From assembly GCA_030062745.1 (NCBI GenBank), contig CP099840.1, forward strand, positions 35,343,101 through 35,407,100: a stretch of 64,000 nt of DNA. The letters run 5' to 3'. The DNA is from Capitulum mitella. Taxonomy: Eukaryota > Arthropoda > Thecostraca > Pollicipedomorpha > Pollicipedidae. Shown one piece after another: positions 1 to 12,100 of the stretch; positions within the stretch are counted from its first letter, which is position 1, and every line of letters begins with the position of its first letter. A program made the position numbers and the translations under genes. Under the pieces are notes generated by a model. That model was not told where the DNA came from. It made no database searches and saw only the letters and a list, made by a program, of their open reading frames with translations.

Positions 1-167
1 CGGCGGCGGCTCGTCCTCCTCCTCCGGCGGGCTGGTGTCACCGCCGCTCTCCTCGGCGATGTCGGCCGGCGGCAGCGTCTCGCCGCGGCTCTCGGCCAGC
101 TCCAGGTCGCACCAGTACTGGTAGTTGTCCTCCAGCAGGTCCATCAGCTCCGGGATGTATATCAGCG
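1..167 (-). CDS. PDE8: PDE8 exon: C-terminal part (cut by window edge)
   Basis: Acceptor CCCCAG at 170-168. After completing a Ser codon it reads [18 protein letters not shown], which matches the last helix FAHLPALMQHLADNYKHW of PDE8 with identical spacing. It then continues as an acidic tail ending EEEDEPPP at position 1 without a stop. Vertebrate PDE8 ends about 20 residues after this helix, so the tail here is longer. Confidence 0.9.
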
Positions 168-3100
168 CTGGGGGCGCGCCGACCATCGCGGCGTCAGAGG
201 ACCCGGCAGATGGCCCGTCAGTGTCAAGGGATCCGACAGACGGTCAATCGCAGTGTCAAAGGACCCGGCAGATGGTTCATCACAGCGTCAGAGGACCCGG
301 CAAACGATTCATCACAGCGTCAGAGGACTCGGCAGACGGTCTGTCACAGTGTCACAGTACCAGGCAGACAGTCCGTGGAGTCAGAGGACCCGAGGGCCGT
401 CAATGTCACATACCGGGCAGACGGCCCATCGCAGTGACGGAGGACCCGGCATACGGTTCATCATAGTGCCAGCCACCGCGTCAGAAGACCAAGCCAACGG
501 CCAGTTAAAGCGTAAGAGGACCTGAGCAGATGAGAACAAAACAATGACAATGCCACTTTCGGCCACACCTAGTCAACCAAATTTATGGATTAATATTTGC
601 ACTTCTTGAGAGGTCGCAACAATCACAACAATCACGAACGGTAGGTTAATGTGTCATGGAGTTATGGCCTTCCCCGTTTTCCGACAAGCAAAGGATCTCT
701 CATGCCTGCTTTGAACGCGGTATAACTCACAATCCCAGGCCTCAAACATGCTGTTGATGAAAAACTCGATGAAGCCCTTCTGCGACTTTGGTATGGAGCA
801 CGTCGACCGGTCGAATATCGGCATGACGACTGGCAGGTTCATCTTTTTCTCTGAGTCCGTCTGGAACGAGCCAACGCGCCGTGTTAACCACGTTTACGGA
901 TCCACGCCCGTCGCGCTGCCGCTGCAACGCTATCACGCAAAAGGCTACGACGAATGCACACTCCGGCCTCTGGCATCATCATGGCTACCCTAACGCCGAT
1001 CGCGGACCACGTCCGGGCACAGCCAACGGACGGTATTTGTGGTTTAAAGAGCTAACGTAAACTCGGTAGTCCCGTGCCACGAAGCGGTAGCGTCCGCGAC
1101 AGCTCATCAGGCCCCGGGGCCTAAGCACAGCACCGCAGTCGCAGCGCCGTGGAGCTGCGCCGGTTCCAGACGAGACAGGCCGGCCGGACGGCGGTGGCCG
1201 GGCCGGGCCGTGTCTCCGGACGCGGCTGACCGGTTACCTGCGAGAAGTACTCCTCGGCGATCCGGTTCGCCCACTCGACGCACATCTCCCGCGGCCGCAC
1301 GGGGTTCGACACGTCCGCGCACTTGATCAGCATGCGTTTGATGAGGACGATGTTGTCGGGCGTGCACAGCTTGGTCAGGTCCAGCTCGGCTGACTGTCGA
1401 CGCGACGGCGCGCGACTGTCAAACGGAGCGTCGAGCGCGACACGGGCGCACATGGACGACGACGCGGGCACCGACGGGGCTGTTAGTTGATCTGGTCTGG
1501 CCGCTCAGGTCGCTGGCTTAAACCGGAATTTCACAACAGATGCGAATGTGATGTACCGGTAAGTGGAGTTTCATGTCCGTTCCCCAAAGCTGATACGTGC
1601 TTCACTGTGTTGAAAGCTTTATCCCCAACGCGGCCAACCTCCGGGGCGGTTTTATAACTCTTGTGAACGTGTGCTGCTCAAGCGCTCTTTCAGTATCCCA
1701 CTCAATCAACTTCCCACTTCCCAGTAACGGAAGTTGAGGCTCACTTTTCACCTCGTCAATATTCTAGGAAGCCCGTTCGTATCGACGCTAAAATCACTTC
1801 ATCGCCGCCGCACACCCGCACAACACGCCGCCTGCGAGAGGCTTTCAAATCACGTCCCGCTCAGCCCCCGGCCACGGGAAAACCCCGGGCAGCCCCCAAT
1901 CACATCAGAGCTGACATCACACGGCGGGCAGCGACAGCGACAAAAACCGGCACAGTTCATTAATCCGACAACACGCCATCGGAGCCAGACCGCATTAATC
2001 ACGGCACTGGTTCTTCTTCAGCCGTCGATTCGTCTGAGAAATCTTACACAACGTTAGCCATTTAACCTTCGCCCGTATAGGGGGGGGGGAGTTAATGTGA
2101 CACCCCTAAGGTTTTTCGAGAGCAACCTCCGAATGGCTTGTTGGATCCATCTTAAACTTTGTGTACCTTCTGGGACATCCTTTCCGCATCTTATGCAGAA
2201 AAATTTTCTTCTACGTTGCCATGGTAAATAGCTATGCCGTCAAAACGGGAACGCTTTTCGCGTGCCGACGTGGCCGGTTTACAACGGTCTCAGTTTTGCC
2301 TCACTTTCTGACTGCACATATACAGTAAAATCTGCATCACTCGACTCCACACTGTATGTTCTATAAGACTTTTCATAGATTTAATAAACTTATGCTCACT
2401 ATCTAGATTACCGAGAGCGTAAACTGTGGTCATGAGCTACGACGGGAAACACATTACTTTTTATCGTTGGGAATGCGATGGGAAATAGGTATCGCAAAAC
2501 AACCTATATATTCGGATTGCTTGAGGTGTAGGAAATCGGGAAATCGAATGATAGAAATTTGGTGCAATTTATCTTTTATTTCATCAAAAGTGGACGCAAT
2601 ACAGCGAACGCCTGACTTGCTCCGACGGGCGGAGCGGTATCGGCCGCGGAGTGATGAGGGTACAATACCATGACATACCTACAATTAGATTTTGTGTTGG
2701 ATATCGAAAAACGCTTTAAAGGCATCTAAGCTACGATTTCTGGCTAATCCGAGGTCATGCTAGGTCACTGGACTTAGACAACCTTAGATGACCTACGATA
2801 ACCTTGGATGTCCTAAGATGACTTTGGATGACCTAAGATGACCTTTATATGCTATTCGACAACAATTATTGGTAATTGAGATCCTATATTTTACTTCAGC
2901 ATTTATTATTATCTACAAAAATGTTTCCGCAGCTCCGAGAACGAATTTAAAGCGATGACTCCGCATGACAAGAACTAGCCTAGCATGCCCTGGGTCGGAC
3001 TTCATGGGTAAAATTCAATCATGTGGTGTACGGATAGACTCATAATTGATCGAGGAACACCATGATATCCGTTTCGTTTCACCATCATTTAATCTTTGGC

Positions 3101-6100
3101 GTTCATTTGTGCTTAAACTTGAAAAGCTCCACTTTCTGCCAATTTCTTGCCTTTGACCTGGCTTGGAAAGTCATCCTTTAACCTGAAACCTTAAAACGGA
3201 TACCAGTCACGAGATCTCGTCACGCGCAACACGCTGGTTCTTTCCGCGTTGTTCTTGGACGCACAATGTGGAAATGGCCGGAGGGGGTCGTACCACCTCC
3301 CCCTATACGTTCTCTTCATGCAGGAGGTCCTGCACGGGTGAAGGTTAAATTGCACAAGACAAATTTCATTAAAATTAAGAAGCAATCACTGAATACCTTT
3401 TACGTCACGAAACTGCCGCCTAAAAAGCCACGCCTCGTAACCCATAATGCCCCCATCTGATGCGTCACAATTCTTGTGAGTGGCACTGCTCTATACATAC
3501 ATGTAGATGTCGTGAAGAGTGTCCAGGGAAGAAGAATAATAAATACCCCATTAAGAGAGGGGGATATAAACTACGATGAACGCACACATCACAAATCAAA
3601 CCAGTGTTCCCCGCATTCGTGTTGCACCAACCGATTCGAAAGGCCCAAATGCGAAATGGCCACCCCGAAGACTGTTTTTTTAAGTTTTGAGGAAAAAACA
3701 ACTGTACAGCACAAATTTCACATATTTCACGGTTTCCAGGAAAAAAACGCTGTATCATTCACCCCGCTATTTATCTCCCATAGTCCGCTCCCTGCCAAGA
3801 TCGTCGGATGCTTCAGCTCCTCATCAGTTCGCATCCTGAACCCGCAGAAAGGAACCGTGCATATCGAAAGGTAAGGTAATGTGGGGACAGTGTCTCACAA
3901 GGCAACAACAGGATGTTTCTGTGGCAACGTAAGATCGGCGCAGCTGTCCTGAATTACCTCGTCATCCGTGACGGACGGCGCCGAGAAGACGTTGACGAAT
4001 TTGGAGAGGTGCTCGTAGTGTTTGTTCATCTCGGTGGCCAGCACCATGTCGATGATGCTCTGCCTGGTCCGCTTGTACGTGGCCTCGTCCAGATCTGTCG
4101 GCAGGCGGCGGCAGGGGGTGAGACGAACGGCTGCAGACGCGCCGGCGGCTGAGGTCGCGCCATTACCGCCTGGTCAAACCATGACCGCGCGACCGCAGCC
4201 GCAGCCGCAGCCGCGCTGGAGTCTCCCCACTGCCGCGGCCGCGCTGGAGTCTCCCCACTGCCGCGGCCACGCTGGAGTCTCCCCACTGCCGCGGCCGCGC
4301 TGGAGTCTCCCCACTGCCGCGGCCGCGCTGGAGTCTCGCCACTCACGACACGCCGGAGTCATGTCGGGTCACACGAACACCCCCAGTGCCGCTGGGTCAC
4401 GCTTCTTCCGGGCCAGCGGCGCTGGTCCCGACTCGCACCGCTCCTGCCACGGCCGGACCGGGCGTCAAACGACCATGAACTCGGCGCGCCCGTAGGTCCC
4501 AATAATCCTTCAGTCAACGGCGAGACCGCCGCTGTCACTCGGGGACAGCCCGCACCCCCGGCGCACGGCACCGCACGGCCGCGGCGCCGGCGCGGAGCGG
4601 ACCCCGGCTCACTTTTGAAGATGTTGACCCGGTCGTCCGAGTGGGTCAGCTTGTAGGCGAAGGCGGCGTGGTGCGACTCCAGCACGCTGACGTCGTTGTA
4701 GAGCAGCGCCAGCTCGTTGCGCGAGTTGCACAGGAACTGGCTGCAATCACAGGCCGGAACCGGTCAACGGTCGACCGGACTGGGAGCATCCGCCGCCCGG
4801 GCCGCTGATTCAGTGCCTCCAGACAAGTGACTGTTGCGCTGGGCAAACGACACGTCATTAACATTCCAGCGAGGACCGTAAATATCGCATGGCCCATGGT
4901 CCAAAACGTTTGAAATGGCCAATAAATCACTGCTTTCATGGTGTGTAGCACATGAACGTATGATACATAATGTGTTGCTTTACACTTGAGAGCCGTCATT
5001 ACTTATAACATCGGACGTAAATATAATGAAATTGAAACATGAGACAAAATGGTGGTGCATTAAAGCCTGTAAATGCTTGCAAGACGTCGTCAGTTGCGAA
5101 GGCAATAATTTTAATCACAGCATTAAGACGATTTTCCTCATTCGGTGATTCAATCATTCCTCTCTCACTCGCCTGTGATCGTCGAGTGTGTCAGTGTGTC
5201 TTAGCCTGTATGTTCACGTGCTTAAGTCCGAAACATTACATCCCAGTTGTTCGTCCATTTACGCTCCTATTCTCAGTCAGCTCACATCCTCCCACACGGA
5301 GACTGAGTCTCCGCTAAGCGCCCGCCAGTGATCTCTATCCGATCTCCGTTGTGCGCGCACGTGTTCCCACCGGGGAGACCGGTTCGCTGCATTCTCACCT
5401 GTTCTTGCCCGGATGGTCGACGTCGTGGACGGCCGAGGCGATCAGGCAGATGGCCTCGTCCACGGGGTCGAACACGCTCTTGAGCCGCTCCCGCTCCAGA
5501 AAGTAGGCCGTGCACTGCAGAACGTCGCAGGCGTGCGTCGAGTTGTGGTACGAGTTCTGCGAGTGGTAGTTGGCCTCTGCGGGTGGGATGAACGGCGCGA
5601 AAATCAGTCCCGGGCCCGGCGCGACGCTGTCTTCGCCGTCAAGCCCTGCCCGTCTGGCAGTGACACATCATTACGAGGTGGCGCGCGGCAGCTTGTTACC
5701 CTTAAATAAATAAATAACACTCCCTGAGTAAACGAGCCAGACCACGCCGCCAGTGCAATACGCCGGTAAATCAGGCCAGGCGTCGAACGTACCGATCAGG
5801 TTGAGCCAGTTCTCCAAAGTGCTGATGTCGATGTTGAGCGTGTTCGGGACGTCGAACTTGAGGAAAACGTCCATGCCCATCCAGATGAGAGGTCTGCAGT
5901 GGAATGACAAAAACGAGCGCTGATCAGAGCTTCATCTACCACCGCTCATCACGAGACAGCCGAAAAATTGCGGCGAACCGGGACTCGGCCCGAGAATGAC
6001 ACTGTGAAGATTTTTCCGCTATTTCATTAAAACCGCACGAACCTTCATGAATTCACGAGCAACGCCAATTCATCTCAATCAAACAATACTGATCTGTTGC

Positions 6101-9100
6101 GAGTAAAGGTCACGAAGCTCTGAAAGACAGGAACTTTACTGAAGATAAAGTTTCAGGTTAATAATCTCCAGCGCAGACAGAGAGGGGCACACAGGCCATG
6201 TGCCCCTTTCCTTTAGTATCGACATAAGGGGTGAAAATAGAGCATTAGTATTATTAGCAAGCAATAACTGGAATTGTTAACGTTATTATGAACAAATTAC
6301 GTTATTACATACGTTATTACGTACAAAAAACTGCATCAAAATAATTTCTCATGTTCTGTTTTCTGTTCGAACACCCACGTCGGTGAAAAGGCCTTTTACA
6401 GGGCATCATCGTGCTCCTTCCTCACGAAGTCTCTGGGGCTGTGTTTCTGAACATCACGGTGTTAAAAACGTCATACCCCTAAGTTCTAACGATTTAATAA
6501 GACCAGCGTGTTGGCCGCGATCCTGTAACGGCACAGCACCAGCTGAAATTCACTGGCAGGCGTGTGTCTTCTGGGAACGCGGCTTTCGGCGGCCGCGACC
6601 CACGCATTCTGACCACTCGTTTATCGCCGATCAAAACGAAACGGCGCTGTTGCGACTCACGATGCTTCACCACTAGTCTATCTGCAATTCTCTACTGCGT
6701 GGGCGAATTAGAAAGTGCCAGTCTTCCTCCTCTATGAAGTTTGCAGGCCCAGTCCATACGTCTGCGCCGGACCTGGACAGGCCTGGTCAGGACGGCCGCC
6801 CACAAAACCCCGCCGTTCCCGGCGCTCTCCGCCGGCAGTCGGCTGAGCGGCTCGGCGTGGCACGCCCGCTCACCGCTTGTTGGTCATCCTCTCCAGCTGG
6901 AAGATGTCGAAGTTCCAGTTCATGTCGCGCTCGAGCAGGCTGCAGATGGCCGTCGAGTTGGTCTGGATGTTGGGCAGCGAGGGCCGACTGTGCCGGTGGA
7001 ACCTGCCGGCGCCCTCCGACGACCGGCGGGCGTCCGTCGACTCCGACGACGGCGACGGGCCGTGCTGTCGAGCCGCCCAGCGCCCGGCGGTCAGAGGGGG
7101 ACTCGGGCGCGGAGCAAGAGTCACAGCCAGCGTCGAGCCGCGAGTCGCGCGACGGCGGTGCGCCGACTATGCTGCTGCGTAGTCGGTGCACCGCCGTAAT
7201 TGCCTATGTAGATGCACGTAAGCTGTATGCTATGCTACGTCATGCTACGCTGCCGCGTGCTACACCGTCGTAATTGGACTCAGCTGCTGCAACGTGAAAC
7301 TTTTCTTTTGTCGGAGTCGGAGTCAAGCACGAAGCGAAAGTCACGGCTGAGGTCAAGGCAGGAGTTCGGGTCGGTCCCAGACAGGATCATTCCTCATGTC
7401 CATTTCCACGAAAAGGTACGTGGGACACGGGTAGTTCGGCTACTGCCTTTGCTCCTGTGGACCATATTTGCTTAAATTCGCGTTGCTCTTGCACCCAGGA
7501 AAATGATACTGTAGACGTAATACAACATATGTAGAGAAGAAAAAAGAAAAATCCCAGCAGAAATGACAAGCTTGCCCAGACCCGCAATGCACAGCCTGTC
7601 GGGGTAGGACAAGTCAAACTGTCATCAATGGCCACCTGGCAAGTGCGGTCTGGTCGTCTGATTTATCCGCCCGTGCTGGTCCGTTTTGTCCGTCTGTGTT
7701 GTCTGCCTGATTTGCTCGCCCGTGTTGTGTCCGCTTGAATTCGTCCCTCCGTGGTTTCTGTATGTCCGTACGTGGTTTGTCTATGCCGTCTGTGTTGTGT
7801 CTGTCTGATTTGGCCGTTTGTGTTGCGCCAGTCTGAATTTGTCCGTCCGTGGTTTGCCTGCTTTTGGTCTGTGTTGCGTCTGTTTGATCTGACCATCTTT
7901 GTATTTGCCTAGTTCATCTGCCTGTGCTGTGTCTGATTCCCTCGCCTGTGCTGCGTCTGTTTAATCTATCCGTCTGTGATATGGCTGTCAACAGTCGACG
8001 CGACAGGGGGCTGCTCACCGCCAGCAGCGCCCCCAGCAGGTCGTTGGTGACCGGGTCCTGTAGTTTCGACACCACCGAATCTTTGCCGGCTACATTCAGC
8101 TGGGGCGAGTACAACTCTGTCGACTTCAAAATCTCCAGACCCTGATGGAAAACAGGGCGTGAAACACTGCATCAAAGACGCTGGAACCGCACGCTGGGCT
8201 GAACTTGGCGATTTCGGAACAGAGCTCGCCAAGGAAGCTTGTTAGCATCACGACCGAAGACGATTGCAACAGAGCGCGGATTTACTGAAACGGATACTCA
8301 AAGCGCCACATCAGTGCGTCAAAAAACGGCAGCGAAGACGGAAATAAGCATTCACTGCAAGCACAGGACACCAGAGCACTCTGATGGCCGGTCGCTCACC
8401 TTTTCGAGGGCCTGCGCCACATAAATGGGAGCCGCCTGCTGGGCAGCCAGGATGATGCCGATCACCTTCGTGATGGGCGCCTCGATGCCAGCCGGGACCT
8501 TGGCTAGACTGGCCCGCCGCACCACCACATGAGATCCTGACGACGAAGGCCAACAGTGGAATGGAACTCGCTCAGAACTTGAAACGGTGGTCGTCTGACG
8601 GGGACAATGTTCATGGTGCGAAAATGTCATGCTCATTCTTTTACGCTACCATGTGGGATACCATAGGAACCTTTAAGATATGACGAGCTTAACCCGCCCA
8701 CTCCCGGTTGTCCCAAATGCCCTTCGCTTACCGGGGAAGGGAGTTCTCGAGAACCCCGCATGATCTCGGGAACGGAGAGAGCTACGGAGGTAGGGGTGAC
8801 ACCAATTGAAAGCTCGCCAAATTTTGCGAAGGATGAAAGCTGATTTATTGACTCTGAATAAATAGTTTAGGGTGAAGAGGTCAAACAAGATCATGTCATG
8901 ACGTCCAAAATATGTGGGCAATAAAAAAAACAGGACGGCTTTATAAACCGATCTTCAGCAATGGACAGTCCAAAAAAGCTACAAACATTTTTTGATTGTC
9001 GAAATTTAATTTGGTACTCCTCAGGTCATGTCAGGTCAGGCCAACAGCCATTGGAATACAACCAGGTACGTGGTTTACAACAGCCATTGGAATAGAACCC

Positions 9101-12100
9101 GTTTCGACAACCGATTTATGTCGAAACTGGATCACAAATAAAGTTGCTTCAAGCGCACGTCTTGGAATCAACAATACGAATGTTTGGTCAAATATAAACT
9201 TTCTAGGAAAAAGGCTAATACAGGTCATCTAAGGTCATATCCGGTCAACTAAGATCAGATTTTACAACATTCGCATTTCGCAATTGGGCACAAGTACGAA
9301 TGCCAAACAAACGATATTTGATCACTATAATCATGCCAGTGTGTTCTTGAATGATGTCGGAGTTAAAGACAAGCCAGGTCAGGTCACGTGAAAGACGAAA
9401 ATAGGCAAAATGTGTCTGTTTCATTCGAAAAATCGCTGTGTCGCAGAACAAAACGACTCACGTCTGAGTCCATAAAAAATCGCCTGGAGTCACTAAACCA
9501 AGATTTCTTACCGTCAATACAGACATGCAAGGCCAACCTGGGCCAAACGAATAACCGTTTGTATCTCAGAAGCGACCAAAAGTAAACATGTGAAACCAAC
9601 TCTATACCTTATCTTAAAACATTTCATGAAACTTCAAGGCGTCCCAAATGACAACTGACCTTTGAAATGATATCAGGTCACGTCAGGCCACTTAAGGTCA
9701 TGTCATTTCAAAGTTTATACGAGCGTAAACTGAGATGTGCACCAATCATGCCTCATCACAAATGAAAGGCAAATGCATTTCATGCCCATTTTGTCGTGTA
9801 TTTTTTTTTTAACCAACTGAGCTGACTTCAGGTTACTGACCTCACAAAGAGTATGTCGTATCATTCAAAAAGAAGACGATCTGTATCCCTTTCTTTTTTA
9901 AAAAAGGTGTCCTGTACAGAATGATTTCTGGCAGAAAGACCAGAAACAGCATTGCAAAGCGGTCGACCTGAGGTGAGCCCAGACAATTTTTTAGAGAAAC
10001 TAAAAATGTACATTTTGTAAAGCATGAACTGTAAATTCGAATGACGTTTTCCGATTGTAAATATCTCTTTTTAACGATCACTGGCACACACTTAAACGTT
10101 TTCTGACATGACTTTCTCGAATATCAAAAGGTCAGTGACCTGACAAGATCTGATTTTGAAAGTTTGCACAAGTGTAAAGATTTAGAAAACCTGAGGGGGT
10201 CCTCGAGAACCCTTCCCGGGTGAGCGAAGGTCAAGGCTAGCTTAACAAAGGAAGCGCTGCCTCATAACGGCCAGAGAACCAGGCTCCAACGCTTGAAGAC
10301 AGCAGTGCGTCGTGAGAGTTTGCGCGCCCTTCGACGGTCAATGCGTGGAGCAGCCAAAGCGGTTGAGACGTTCAGTTCAGCGAGACCGCCGCGTCTTTCC
10401 CGACGGCGCCGTCACTAACCGATCGGCGTCGACTGCGCGACGGCAGGAAGGTCACTACCTGATCGGCGCCGCGTGGCGGTGGGCACGGCCAGGTTCAGGC
10501 TGCCGCCCCGCTCCCTCCCGGCCGGCAGCAGGCCGCCGCCGGCGCCGCTGCTCTCCTTCAGGAACCGCTCTAGCTCGGCCACTGGCCACCACACATAGAG
10601 AGAGAGAAGGAGAGCCACGTGCAGACAGAGAGCAGCGGTTAGTGAACGAGCGGGCCGCGCCGGCCCGACCGTCGGGCGTCCGGCGCAGGCCGCGGCAGGT
10701 GCCGCCGGCGCGCGGCACCGTCTGCAGGTCACGACAATCGAGCAGAGCCGAACGGCGCCGCAAAGCATGCCCGCGCAGATTAGCGGCAAACATACAACGT
10801 GGATGTATATTTTCACGGAGAGATGCAAGGTCACGGCGACTGGCTGCGAGTCAGAGAGGAAAAATTACGACAGCGAGATGAAAACACCAAACCACCCCAG
10901 AAAGCAGTGCGTCGTGCTCAAGGGAGGCCACCGAAAGTCGGGGACCGGAAAGAAACGTCTATTTAATAACATGACTACCAATCTGCAGCTGACCATTACC
11001 TCGGCTGTTTGGAAGCCTGAGGACATAAAAAGGCAGACCCCCGCGGCCAGATGAACGGGACTACGGCCGCCAGCACGGCCGTTATTGGGCTTTCACAGGC
11101 CGTTATTGGCTGGTTGTGCCGGTGCTCAGGCAATCTCTGCTGAGGTGCGGGAACCCTGCCCATCTCGACCGCGGTACCAGCCTTCTGTCAATCGTGGCTC
11201 AGGCCCTGACCTCAGCTGAGGTAACGGTACCCTGATCTCTGACGCTGAGTACGTACCCTGACTCGGGAGGGTACCTGATCTCGGCTAGGTACGGTACTGA
11301 TTCGGCTAGGTCGGTCCCTGAGCTCGCTGAGGTACCGGTACCCTGATCTCGGCTGAGGTACCGGTACCCTGATCTCGGCTGAGGTAACGGTACCCTGCTC
11401 GCTGAAGTACGGTACCCTGATCTCGGCTGAGGTACCGGTACCCTGATCTCGGCTGAGGTACCGGTACCCTGAGCTCGGCTGAGGTACCGGTACCCCGCCG
11501 ATCTCGGGACACTGGAACCGCCGGCAGGCCAGTTGGCCGCGGTGACCCGCTAACCCCGCCCCGTCAGCTCCAGCACCGCTCCCAGCAGTTCCCAGCCACC
11601 AGCGCATGCGATAACAGTCTGTACAGGCTACGCTCGGCGCGCGGGCCGGCGGGACCCGCGGAACGGAGTCGGGCTCGACTGCGGGGACGTGCTCGGCCAC
11701 GTGCTGGCGCAGGACTGCCGCTCTCGGCAGAGGCTGGGATCCGCCGGCCGCCGTCAGCCGGCCTCAGCCGGCCGGGCGGCCGGGCAGCGTGGCGGCCGCT
11801 CGGCCCGCCTGCGCCATTGCGGGGGAGGGGGAGGGGGCGTGCGTGACTGGGCCGGTATGAGGTGCGTGCGCGGCCGGCCGCGGCGCCATGACCTGGCCGA
11901 TTACCGTTGCTGGTGGTGCGCAGGTCGAACGAAGGCTTTCGAAGCGAGCGCACGCTGGCCCGCGTGCGGATCCGCGAGATGGGCGGCGGCCGGTCCAGCA
12001 CGAACGCCGGGCACTCCTTCACGAACACGTGGTGGTCGATCGTCCTGTGTCATGGACGGCCAGTCATGGACGAGCGCGACCGGGGTGACACGTCCTTCCC

